Source: Atrichornis clamosus
Taxonomy: Eukaryota; Chordata; Aves; Passeriformes; Menuridae
Assembly: GCA_013400975.1 (NCBI GenBank)
Contig: WBMZ01003496.1
Span: forward strand, 124,001 to 188,000
Length of the DNA: 64,000 nt
Direction: 5' to 3'
The notes beneath the pieces are model-generated. The model was given only the letters and a program-made list of their open reading frames with translations, was not told the DNA's origin and ran no database searches. Both the position numbers and the translations under genes were made by a program. Shown piece after piece: positions 52,644 through 64,000 of the stretch (position 1 is its first letter; the number at the start of each line of letters is the position of its first letter).

Positions 52644-52685
52644 TGCCAGAAGAGACCATTAGATTAATCAGCCTGGTCTCCTGGA
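52644..52685 (-). mobile_element. Probable ancient CR1-like remnant
   Basis: The + strand text GCCAGAAGAGACCATTAGAT, then AATCAGCCTGGTCTCCTGG, resembles the reverse complement of the 3' region of older sauropsid CR1 families, which carry CCAGAAGGGACCATT, GATCATCTAGTCTG and ACCTCCTG. Only about 42 bp can be matched by eye. The match is from memory, so this is a moderate call. A chance or functional, exapted origin is possible. Confidence 0.5.
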
Positions 52686-52819
52686 ATTTCATCCTGTTCT
52701 TTTGTAGACCGTAATAGCGTGTGTTTGACTCTGAACTTCAATCCATGGGCCACATGTAATAATTTTTTTTTAACTCCTTCAGTATTGAGTGTGAGCATAG
52801 GAAATAAAGAACTAGAACA

Positions 52820-52876
52820 TAAAATAGTAAAAAGTTAAATAATAATATAAATAATAAAAGTTAAATAATGAAAGAA
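52820..52876 (+). repeat. AT-rich simple repeat (AAT/TAAA type)
   Basis: Interrupted AATAATA and TAAAA units with a 14-base direct repeat, AAAAGTTAAATAAT, near both ends. It is a decayed microsatellite just after the probable CR1-like remnant. Confidence 0.8.
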
Positions 52877-55800
52877 TAGCTTTCACTTTTGTAAGTTGGA
52901 GTTTACTGAAGATGACTGGAGGAACCCATTTTTTCCCCTTGCAGAAAAGCTCCCACTTTTGCCTCGAAGTTTTTTATTTAAGGCTCAGTTTGCAGGACAA
53001 TCCTAATAAATTGCATGAAATAAGTGCTGGTGTACTGCCCGTGGGGGCTCAGAACTCTTGTGCAGCTCAGCCAAGGTTGCACCGTGTCAGGATGGTGACA
53101 CACGTCAGGTGGAGAAGCCCCAAGAGGGACCCCCAGGTAGGACTAGGTTGGATGCAGTAGATGCACAGATTAAGTGAGATCCCAGGCTGGGGGAATTAAA
53201 ACTTCCTAAAGTTTGTTTCACAGAGAGCCACTTGGACTTAAACCTCTGATCCTCAAAAACTGTGAGGAGCGACATTAACGAAGCCTGGTTTCCTATGGAT
53301 TTAGGTCATTTGCTGGGATTCCCAGCAGTCTAATAAGGTTTGAACTGTAACTGAGTCATTTCTATTAATTAGGGCATTTATATTATCTTTATGGGTCTCT
53401 GATGTCCCTAAAAAGGCTCACTCTGCAACTTTCTTTTCCACGGGAGAGGTCGGTGAGTCTCTCTCCAGCCATCTGTATTCATAAAATATGTAAGAAAGGA
53501 CTCTCTTGGAGACAGCTGCTCTTCTGTCTAATAGATTTGAAATTTGCCCATGGGTTCAGAATAATTCAAGGGAGACCATAAAAACAAAAACATAGACACA
53601 AAGAGACAGCAAGATCTTGTACGAATCGTGTATTTTGGAAGCAGGGTTAAAATGAAATTGCCATATTTATGCAGTGTAAATATTGCACAACTTGAGGACA
53701 CTGAATGGTTTTGATCATTTCTTTAGTCATTTCTTCTTGTAAAATATTTAATTAAACAAATCTGACTTTCTCAAATGTTTTGTAAGTTCTTTTTGATAGA
53801 TTAGGCATAGAAACACATCTTGAAGAATTGCTTTTGTGTGAGAAATAACTTTTTTTTTTTTATCCTTGCCATCCTTAAAGAGAGTGTGATTATATCAATT
53901 TGGAAGAAAGCACTTGTTCTTCCACATCAGTGTTCTGATGAACACAAAGATAGTGGCTTGTGGATGTGCTTTTATTGGTCATTACTTGCTGTCCTATTTA
54001 TTGTTCTTTTGATTTTGTTTTTAATCTTAGTCACTGTATCAACAAGCCAAGTGATGCTGATGTCTAATTGCATCAAGAATGGCAAATAGCACAAAGTCAA
54101 CAGCTTGCAAACAAGTCAAATCAAAATATGTTTGCACAAACTTCTTTTTCCTTTTTTTTAACGCTTGCAAACAGAAATGCTGTGAGTTTCCCATTCCTGT
54201 TTTTCATCCCCAGGTTATCGTGTCCTGTCAGCCTGGTCTCAGACCTGTGTGACACAGAGCCTTGTGTGGCCCTGAATCATTTATTTCTCCTCTTGGATCT
54301 GACAAAAGCGCCTCCCTTGAAAAGGTCAGGTTTGAGATCTGTTTGAAGACCGTCGCCTGTGGCAATGTTGGCTGAGGTCTCCTGGACAAGGGCTGCTGCC
54401 TTAGACTGACTTTCTGTTAAAATCTTTGATTTCCTTGGCTAAAAAGCCATTAAGGGCTGTGTGTTAATACTGGGAGGTTTCTTGCACAGATCTGGATACC
54501 AAAGTGCCCTGGGCACCTTCAGGGGAGGTCAGTGATGACAGGCTGGGAAGTGTAACTACAGGGGGGTGAGAGCTCTCAAACCTGGTGTAGCCAGGGAGCA
54601 AAACTACTTCCAGCTTCCATCAGAGGGTCTGGCCTAGCTTTACACATCTCTGCTAGAGCGCTGCAACCCCTAGCCTGATTTCCCTGGAATTTTGATGGAA
54701 GGTGGAAGTTCCTGTGGTTATGTTCCTACTTGGAAAGAGGTGGCTTTGGCAAGAGGAGGAAATTTCTGGTAATGTTCCCATTCAGGAAAAGACTGTGATA
54801 TAAACTCAAAACTCACTCGTTCCTAGGTATTGGAAAAGGAGCTCATTCTCCAAACACAGATCTGTAGGAAAACACACTTTGCTAGTTCCACTGATCAGGA
54901 AAAAAACCCCTTGTATTTTAATGCTATTTTCTACTAAAATTAAGTGTTTAGGATTCTCAGGCTGAGCAGGCTCTCGGCTCATCATCTACTTCCACTGGAT
55001 ACAGAGAATGAAACAAGGAGGCTTTGCCAAAATTTGGCTGAAATGAAGGAGATTCCTGATTGTGTCTCACTGGGAGGCCAGCAGAGAGGAGGCTGGGTAC
55101 CACTCCAGTGTGGCACGGGCACAGGTCTGGTATTAACAAAATACAAACACAGTTGTGTTCAAAATCTCTTCCTGCTGGGTGAGAAAGGGAAATGAATACA
55201 GGAAAATAAAATTTGAGTCTTAAAAGGGAAGGAGCTGTGCTAAGTACAGTCTAGTTATAGCCTTGGATCACTGCAAGTGTGGGAAAATGTGATGAGACAG
55301 TTTACTCAGGCACATTTGCTTTTTCCTTCTTTGTTTTGGGCGGGTTCATTCTGTGCTGTTGTGTCTAAGCAGGCAGTGATGGATTATCCCAGAGTTCTGT
55401 GCACAATATTGAAGAGTGCTGGATTTAATTGTCCTGCATTTATTGTACGAAAGAAATGAATTATGAGCCACTTTACAGCATCTCCAGTGAAAGTGATTAT
55501 CAGCACTGCTCCTTGCCAGAGATATAACTCTGTCAAGCAGACTCCCTCCTCTCTTGGGTTCCTTGGAAAAAGCTTGTGAATTTACTGTTTCTTGCCAGTG
55601 AAAGCTCGGGGTAAAACACAAAATCAAAAGCTGCCAATAGCTATATATTCAGTTCAGATGTTGTAGGAATTTCTTAGTCCATGTCTTTTTTTCCTTCCTT
55701 TTCCCCTGGGTGGAAGATCAGTTAGGATTTTTGAAGCACACAGCCGAAATTGTGCAGCAGAATGTGTTCTCAGCTGATTGCTCTTCTGATACTGTAGGTG

Positions 55801-58800
55801 AACTGTGTGTCTGGGAAGACATGGCTGTTGGCTTCAATTAGGTGTGTCCAGGGCTCATGTACATGTGCAGCACAACTGGTTGTGATGCCGTGGAAGGGCA
55901 CCTTCCATCCCACTGCACCCCACTGTATCCCAGAGCTGTTTTCACCCTGCTCCTCCCTGCATTGCACAGGTAACCCCAGGAACAGGTTTAAGCTGAGGTG
56001 GATGTGTGAAAGGAAAGCTATGAGCTCTGCCTCTGAGACAATGTGCAGCTCCTCTGCACAAAAACTCACGTGCAGGCGAGCTGGGAGTTTTGCTCTTTAC
56101 CTTCTCTGTTGAACGCTGCAGCACAATAAAGGACAGCAGGATGAGTTTCAGGGACTGTAATGTTGCCTGTCAGGAAGATATTTGGGGGTGATACTTCCCA
56201 GCATTGCAGAAAAACAGCTGCAGTGGAGATTTTGTGTTGGGGTTTGTTTAGATCTGCAGAAGTATTTTCAGTACCTTCAGGAGAGCTGGCTCACACTGTG
56301 TGCTTTGGGGAGCTATGGGTCCTGTCCTCTCTCTAGTAGGTTTTTTGTGCTGCCATTCAAACAAACACGAGGTTCCTGTGTGTTCACAGATGTTTTTATG
56401 GCTGGGATAACCGAGATAAACAAGTGAATCAGCACATGGATAGAGATAACAATGTGTACTCAACTGTGCAAGCTCTTACAAAAGGTGTAAGGAGTGTTCT
56501 GCACTCCTCCACATGAACAGATTTCACATGGTTTTATCAAAAGGTCTACAATTGCCAGGAAGCCTGTGCTTGAGAAGAGGACGAAAAAGGGGAAAAAAGC
56601 TGTGAAAAGCCCTGGACTCTAATGGCACTACCAGGTAGCATGTGCAACTCATTTAACTATGAGTCTACACGTGCGTTAGCTCATAGCTGTGGAAACACTC
56701 GTGGCAGCAGTCCCCGGGCTGAAAACTGTCCTGCTAATTAATAACAGCAAGGAGCAGAGGTTGTGTGGAGTGTCACAGCAACAGGTCATGAATTAGGAGA
56801 GGAGCATTTGTGGCCACGTGTTCTGTAAGCAGAGATTTGTATTTGAAATGTTTCCCTGTGTAAGTGTGATCATGCATTTTGGATAATCAGTGCTCAGACA
56901 AGTGATGATTCTGTGATTTCTTCCACTCTGCCATTCAATTGATTTATCCACAGTCCTTTTCAAGTCAAATGGATATCAGCTGCAACAGAGAAAATATAGC
57001 AAAAAGGACTTGGAAGTTTATCTTATGTTTTGTGCAGTGAAAAGATTGTCAGAACTTCGTAAGAGTTCCTGGGAAAAGATGTGGAGTTAAATGGCAGGAT
57101 GAGCCTTCCATGGTTTGGGAAGTCATGAGTGGACACTTGTCCATTAAAGGAACAGAGTTTCCTGGGGAGAGCTGAATGACAACCTTGTGACAAGATGGTT
57201 CTTCACTTCAGATTGCCAGGTCATGGTGTCTTTTTGTAGGAATATAAGGGACAGGTTCCCCAGGGGAAAAAAGAAACACAACACAGTAGTATCAGTATTT
57301 TTATGCCATGAGACTTTTCACCTTTTTCTTTGCAAATAGCTGTTTGCCTGGTGGTTGCTAGATTCATTTGGGATGTGGGGAACAGAAGTTCATGTCCATT
57401 TCTGATTCCTGGGTTAACACAAGGAATTGAGTTTTGGACTTGCTTTTGAAGTAATTTCTGCAAGAGTATCATGTTGGCTGAAACGTTCCCAAGAGGAGTT
57501 ATTCCAGAAGCTTTCTCCAGTAGCAGATTATTGTGCATTACCTATCGCAACCAATTTAATTGGATGACTTTGCTCTTAGGATGCAGTACATGCAGATCCA
57601 AGGGCTTGTTTTCCATGTACCAAATATCTTAAGACAATTTGACTCTTTGGTCAAATGGAAATTAAGTGTCCCATAACCAGAGCCTCTGCTGAGGGCTGGA
57701 TTTTCAAAAGGCCTGAGTCCATAGCAGTTTTGAAAACCTGGCTGAATTTCAGTGCAAGCTTGGCTTTAGAGACCTTTTATATCTTCACTGAGCACAAAGG
57801 GACAATCTGTCTTGTGTGTTCATGCTGCTCCTAATGAAGAGGAGGAACTGAATCCTGTTGGTTTCCATGTGCACTGTGGCAGGATCAGACCTCTTCAGCC
57901 TGTGACCTGTCAGCACCGCACTTAAAAGCTCTGCCATGGCAACTAGGGCAGCAGCCCCCACGGCAGGGGAATGGGAAATGGCACGAGGTGGAGAAGGGAC
58001 ATCCTCCTCCCACTGATGGGAGACTTCGCCATAATAGAACAGGGGCGAAAAAAACCTTGATAAGTCAAGTGGCTTGATTGGAGCTTACTCAAAGTAGACA
58101 CAATGCTGTACGTGCCTCATTTGCCAGTGAGATCATCTCTTTCTTTGTTAGGGAAGAAAATGTGTTTCTCTTCCAAACCCTGGGCTACTCAGGCAATTTA
58201 CATGAACAAATAAAGATGAGGTTTAGCAGCACTATATAAATAAAGTACAACTCTAAGTGGCCACCAAAGAACTGAGCTGCTCGAATGGAAGAGCCCTGGA
58301 ATGTGAGCCAGGTGGCTGCTGTTTGCCATGGCTGCTTGTGATTCCCCATCCAGGCATTGCTCAGATGCTTCTTGCTGAGGTAAGGTTTATGGCTGTAGCA
58401 AAACATGCTCTGGGAGATAAACAAGCCATGCTACAGATGAGCAGCAGAGCACAGAATGTGAAGTAAATCTGTGCCTTAGCCAGAAAGCAGTTGTGCCTTA
58501 CAGAAAGTAGCTGGGCTCTTGCTAGAGCAGCATTGATTGAGACTGACTAGGGCAATGAATCTTGATAAAAGTGGTGGGCATCTTCTTTCTGATGTCTTTT
58601 ATTCCAGCTTCATCCTTTAATTGTTCAAATGTATTGAATAGAGTAATTCCTAATTTGAGAGTAATTTCTCTTGGAGATTAGAATCTGGCTGCCCTTTATT
58701 CCAGTGCTTCTAGCCATAGAACAGGTGTGTAAAATAGCTCACACTTGGGGAAAACCCAAAACACTCCACTTCAGAGCTGCCTTTCATTGTGGATTCAGCA

Positions 58801-61542
58801 AACATACAAGGATTCTAAATGCTGGCAGTTCGCTGCTGTTTCCACATCGCATTCAGAACGAGTGTGAGTAAATACCAGATCAGCAGCACTCTTTGCTCTT
58901 CCCTTTCCAACTCAGTCTGCACATCTTCAGTCTGGCACAGAACTGGCCACTGCCAGTGGAGCACTCTGGTATTCCAGGTGTCTCCAGTCCAAGTCAGTTT
59001 TGGGAGTCAGACTGATGCGCCCAAACAAATCTCAACCTTGCGTAAAACTCTCACAAGTCAAAATAACACGTGCTGTTCAGGAGCAAATCTCTCCCATGCC
59101 CTGCTCATTATGCAGCTTCTCAGTGTAATTCCAGGGTCCAGGTCTGAGATGGAGTCGTGTCCAAGGCATTAGTCCAAGCCAACCGTCAGGTCTCTTTGTT
59201 CTGTAGCCGTGTGTGAGCTCTGCCCTTGGTGTGGGAGGCACGAGAGCACAGAATGGCTCTTGAGCCTCTGTCAGTGTTGGAGCTGCAGGGCCATTCAGCC
59301 TGGCTTAGGACTTCTGACAATATATTCTTGTCATGACAGAACTGCCAGACAGGCAGACGGCTCTGGGGCTTCCTTTAGTTCCTTTTTGTGCTTGTTTATT
59401 TGCTCAAGGTTCAGGAGGAAGTCTGGTTTGACAGCCCTATCAAACCTCAATTCAGTTACGTACAGAATGTTTAAATAACTCATTTTAGACCCTGTCATTC
59501 TTCTCTCTTTCCCTTTCTTACCTTCCCTGCTCTTGTCCCTTTTGTACCCATGCACCCCCAAAATGTGAATTTAAACAAAACAAACACTTTTATGTATAGG
59601 ATTTGACTGTATGCATAAGCTGGAATGAAACTAAGCTGCACCAAAGTACTTACTGTTAAGTATTATTAAACCAACAAAATCTTTTAAAAGCTGAGTTACG
59701 GTTATATAAATATAACTGATGTGGAAGCTACAGGTTATAACCTACATGCAGGGCAAAAGTTTGATAAGAGTATCAATGGGAAAGTCAGTGTGATGCTAGA
59801 AAGGCATCTGGATGCATTTGGCCTCTGGGTTTCATATCTGCTATCCTCAAGCACTGCCATGAGTGCATATCCAAGGGATAGTTACCCTGGGCTGTAGCTC
59901 AGCAGGTGGGATGCAGTTGTTCTGTGCTGTTACTGGAAATATTCTTTATATCAGCTCATTGTTTTAATTGCTAAGACCTGGATGTTCATGGTAGCTGACT
60001 CCAGGTACTTGAGCACAGTAATTATATTAGTTATTCAGACATTATAGGATCTTTCCTGAATATGTCAGGTAGGAATTAAACCTCTCCAGAGAAAGCTACA
60101 ACTCTCTGAAGAGACTGGTCTCACTCTCACAGCATCTGTCTCTCTGCGTTGACCTTAATGGAGCCTTAGGTAAAGTGCTGTGGTTAAATACCTAAAGTTA
60201 GGCAAAATCTGGGCTGGGAATTGGTACATCCCAAGGACCTTATGAGGGGAACAAATCAGCATAATTCTTCCTAGTTGACAGATAAGAGACTGAACTAATA
60301 TGCCCAAAGCAAACCAGAAAGTCTGTGGCAGATTTAGGAACTGACTGTGGGTGTTCTGAAGCCCAGTCATGGCCTTAACTGTTTCTGTGCTATTGCTGCT
60401 GCTCACAGCTGATGCTTTACACCCCTCCAAACAAAATACATATTTCTAACATATTGTTAAGATATTTCTCTCTGTATATATATCTACATAAAAATTAAGA
60501 TGCATCTGGATTTCCTGATGCTACAGTTACCAGGTGTTATTGAAGTGTACAGTTTCTCCAAAAAAAGGCTGTTAGCTCCCACCCAGCTTTGGCTGATGTT
60601 GGATTGGAATTAAATCCACTGAGAATTACTGAATCCAGAGATTTCATCTGGTTCAGGAAGTCCCTGAGCTGCAAAAGGCAGGAGGCTGGGAGGATATCAG
60701 GGGAAAGGATCCCTACAGAGCTGTCCTGGTGTTTGTACTCCTCTCTAGACATCTGCATTGGCCATCGACAGTGGGATGATGAGTTGTATGGACCCAGAGT
60801 GTGCCTCTGCTCTTAGGTCATTCAGATAGAAAATATTTATTATGTGGTAGGCTCAGCCTGATCCTGATGGACCCTTCCCACATACCCAAAATCAGCTACA
60901 AGCTGACAACACAATTTAGCCCAAAAAGTGTGAGAAGAGCCTGGGTGGGCTTTTGCAGCATATCAAGGAATATGAACCCAAACTTTTAATCAACCTCCCA
61001 GCAACTGCAGTGCCATGAATGCTCAAGAATACAACATCGACAATCTCATGGGATATTGTGATGCTGCTAAATTTGAAAGAATAAGACTATTTTTAGCATG
61101 AACAGTTAGCAGAGTCCCACAAATCATGTTGAGAGGCATGGTTGTGATTATAGGTCTGTAACGTGTTTGCTGTGAAAAAAAACAGACCTGTTAGGTGATC
61201 TTGTTAGCATAATGTTTGTACACTTGGGTAATAGATGCAGCTGTGGCAAAAAAAAAAGATTTTAAAAAAATCAGCAGTTCTATTTTAGTAGCAATTACTT
61301 ATTTATAAACTGTAGCAGAGGAGTAGCTAAAACCAGAGGCAAGACCTGCTAGTCTGGATATTGGGAAGGACTATAAAATGAGAAACATGCTCCACTCCCA
61401 GGACAGATGTCCTTTCCCCTTTGCTGACTCTCCTCAACACCTGCTGCACTTCAGACATATGCTTACCTTCAACTTGGCTTCATTTTGACTTAAACATTGC
61501 TTAAAGTTTGATGTGTGCTCATGGCCTTTGCTGGATAAGATG

Positions 61543-61700
61543 GGTCATAGAATCACAGGGTGGTTTAGGTCGAAAGGGACCTTGAACATCATCTTGTTCC
61601 AACCCCTCCTGCCATGGGCAGTGACACCTTTCACTGGATCAGGTTGCTCAGAGCGCCATTCAACCTGGCCTTGAACACTTCCAGGGATGGACATAGGTGT
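61543..61700 (-). mobile_element. CR1 LINE 3'-end fragment (5'-truncated)
   Basis: The + strand carries CATAGAATCACAGGGTGGTT, then CGAAAGGGACCTTGAACATC, CCAACCCCTCCTGCCATGGG, CAGTGACACCTTTCACTGGA and GGCCTTGAACACTTCCAGGG. These follow the reverse complement of the CR1 3' end in order. About 158 bp are clear, and a weaker continuation may reach about 61730. Like the other copies in the window it is antisense to the TIKI gene and has no coding capacity. Confidence 0.92.
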
Positions 61701-64000
61701 ATGCCTAAAACTTCCTTAAACTGCCCTTTGAAATGGTTTGTTTTAAGAATGATGAAGTTTTAACTGCTGATCAGACTTGCTGATCTTGACTTTATAAGGG
61801 GCTGAGTGTGCTTGGAGATGCTGGAAGTGTAGACCTTTCTCAGCTTGGTCCCACTAGTAAATATTTCACATTTAAGAGGTGCATTATTGTCAGGGACCAG
61901 GCTTTTAGCCAGTGCCTGTGCTGTTGGCTATACTGGGCAGTTTGGTGTGAGCCAGTATTTGCCCAGGCCACTGGGCCAAGGGAATGCTTACCAGGTTCAC
62001 CACAACCATGGATGATGGGACTCTGTACAGCATTGGTTCCCAGTCCCATTTGTTCTGGTTCCACTTAATTCCAGTCAGCTGTTTCTGCAACTTCAGTGTG
62101 TCTGAGCTAACTAAGAAGACTGAGAGCTCTGAAGTATTTTGAGTTTGGAAAACATGGTGAAAAATTGCATGAAAAAAACATGCTCATTACTTACCTCACC
62201 TGTCCAGACCCCAGTAGGTTTAAGGATTTACAAGGAGCTCTCCCAGGAATAGACATCCTGGTTTTTATGGGGCTGAGTTCAGCAGTTTGTGAGATCAGTC
62301 AGGGAGCAGTAAGCTCTGAATTTGTTTCAGATACTAAATTTAAAGTCTAATGGGGAACTTGGGAGTTTTGGGTTGGTTTATTATTTTTTCTTTTGAAAAA
62401 ATTTTATTTGCAAACTGAAAACAAGACCTGCTGCATAAAATTTTGGGTAATAATTTTCTCTAGGAAAATTTCATTTGTTTGAAATTAAAATTATTTATAG
62501 GTATAATCTGGAAAAACTGCGTTTTGTGAAGGAAGTTCAGTTAGAAGTTTTACATTCCTTTACTGGAATACCAGCATGAGCAGATCTAGTGTATAATTGT
62601 ATAATGATGCTTTTTATCTTAAACTTCAATTTTTTCAACATTACATATAAAAAATTAATTCATGGGTGCACATGAAATGCAATTTTTCATCCTTTTGGGT
62701 CTGGGAGATGCTTGGCATCCAGACATCAGTCTGGTTTCTTGGCTCTTCACTATCAGCCACATGGCACTGTTTAGTCAGCTGTTCTCTTCTGTGGTACATC
62801 CAAGATAAGCTCGTGCCTTGGAGAGGTGAAATTGCATGAATTCCCATCATCTTTGACATGTAACTTGTTCTTTTAGTCTGGACTTGTCTTGGGTCTGCTG
62901 GGCAGTGTCCTCAAAGTTTGTGTAAGGAGTTTTTCCATAAATGTAGCCACTGCACGTTTGTCTAGATCACACTGAGAGCTTTTTGGCCCTCCTTCCTTTT
63001 GAAAGACTCATCTCTATCTCACTTTTATGAGCTCTAGTAGGGTGACCTGTGCCTTACCTTTGCTTTCTTTAGCCCAGATAGTCCTAAGCTTGGACCTGCA
63101 AACCTGAGCACCCTCGAGCTGAGAGAAGCTTGAAGCTGAGGTCTAGAGCCAGCTCCTGTTTTAATAGGAGGTGCTTGAGGGATGCAATGAGTACTCCAGG
63201 CCATAACTTCATTGTACAGTGTCTCCTTGCCCTGGGAGAAGTGCCTGAAACTGAGGCCCAGGTGTGATTTTGGGGCCATATGCAGATGCTCATCCAGGTG
63301 CAGGTTGTGTAGCTGGTGGGGTTGCTGACACCCTCACGGGTCTGTGCCTTCCCGTTCAGTGAGCGCTGCATCCTCCAGCTGCAGGGCTTGCTCTCATCTG
63401 CTCCCCTTGTCCACGGCCTGGAGATACGCACTGGAAGCATCTAAAATTGCACTTTGGGATGAACCCTGATAGCTGTACATCCCACACTTCAACCAGAGGC
63501 TGCAAGCCAGCTCCACCTGAGCTGAAGGTGGTGGTGGTTCTCCAGCAGCAGCCTGCCCAGCCATGGAAAGGCCAGCAGTGGGACTTGGAGTGAAAGATGA
63601 TGGGTGGGACTGGATGGACCAACAGCAAAGTGGCCTGGAAGAGTAAGGGCTCCATGGAGTTGTGATGTTTCATGCACAATGCTCTGGCCCATTGCCATCA
63701 GGCAGTGGTGTGGTGCCAAGGGGATAGAGCACAGGGCCCAGCAGCCTGCATCTGCTGAGACAGAACATGAGAATCCACAGTGGAGCCAGCCTCTCCCCCT
63801 CCCCATTTCTTCTTCCAAAAAGTGGCTAATGTAAATAAATTGTCTGTTCACATGTGTTTTGGCATCTGAATGGAAACACTTGTCTGTGTGCCCCCACCAG
63901 CACCGCTCCCTTCCTCCCTCGGCGCTTTTGCTAAATGAGCTTTTCTTGCTCAGTTTCAGCTCAACCCAGAGTTATTCCATTGGTATTTCCCTCTTGGACT

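Larger units (their letters stand above)
38932..64000 (+). other. TRABD2B: Downstream intronic sequence of the TIKI-family gene (inferred)
   Basis: The intron begins with GTAAGG and is phase 1. The next exon should complete Gly and start with His-Phe, or a close variant. I scanned to the window end for that start and did not find it, so the intron is probably longer than 25 kb. A short exon missed by eye is possible. Contents that I can name are an antisense CR1 piece near 44.6 kb, a hairpin at 47.7 kb, an 18-bp duplication near 51.6 kb, a CpG-rich block next to AT-rich sequence at 52.0-52.45 kb, an old CR1-like remnant near 52.65 kb and another CR1 fragment near 61.6 kb. Confidence 0.65.

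Noticed and set aside
58007..58022. Short inverted repeat CTCCCA-CTGA-TGGGAG
   Set aside because: A 6-bp stem is common by chance and the flanks do not extend it.

Overview
This window looks like vertebrate, probably bird, nuclear DNA. It is AT-leaning and mostly depleted in CpG, protein-coding sequence is very sparse, and it carries 5'-truncated copies of a CR1 LINE, the dominant interspersed repeat of birds. There are no bacterial-style gene blocks, no rRNA or tRNA genes that I can recognise, no CRISPR array and no intact transposon. Most open reading frames are short and chance-like.

The only gene I can support is an internal part of a TIKI-family Wnt-inactivating metalloprotease on the + strand, most likely TRABD2B (TIKI2). 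Two coding exons are visible: 23521-23667 (49 codons, phase 0 at both ends) and 38757-38931 (58 codons plus one base). Both have good acceptor and donor sites and plausible branch points. They join in frame across a 15,089-bp intron. The second exon stops inside the second GX2H motif of the TraB/TIKI fold: Gly-Ala-Gly is encoded here, and the His should begin the next exon, which I could not find.

Layout: 1-23520 is sequence upstream of the first visible exon, presumably intron, with a 138-bp polypyrimidine tract, an ATT-rich microsatellite and small tandem duplications. 23668-38756 is the intron between the exons, with a CR1 fragment only 193 bp after the donor, a CpG-rich patch near 28.7-29.0 kb and a pseudoexon-like site at 34.25-34.5 kb. 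38932-64000 is presumably the next intron, with two further CR1 fragments, one probable older CR1-like remnant, a CpG-rich patch next to an AT-rich block at 52.0-52.45 kb, and a 9-bp perfect hairpin at 47.7 kb.

I did not find evidence for a new biological system. The best leads are candidate intronic regulatory elements, at about 52.0-52.45 kb, 45.25-45.6 kb and 28.7-28.96 kb, inside a gene that controls Wnt signalling. Conservation data would decide these.
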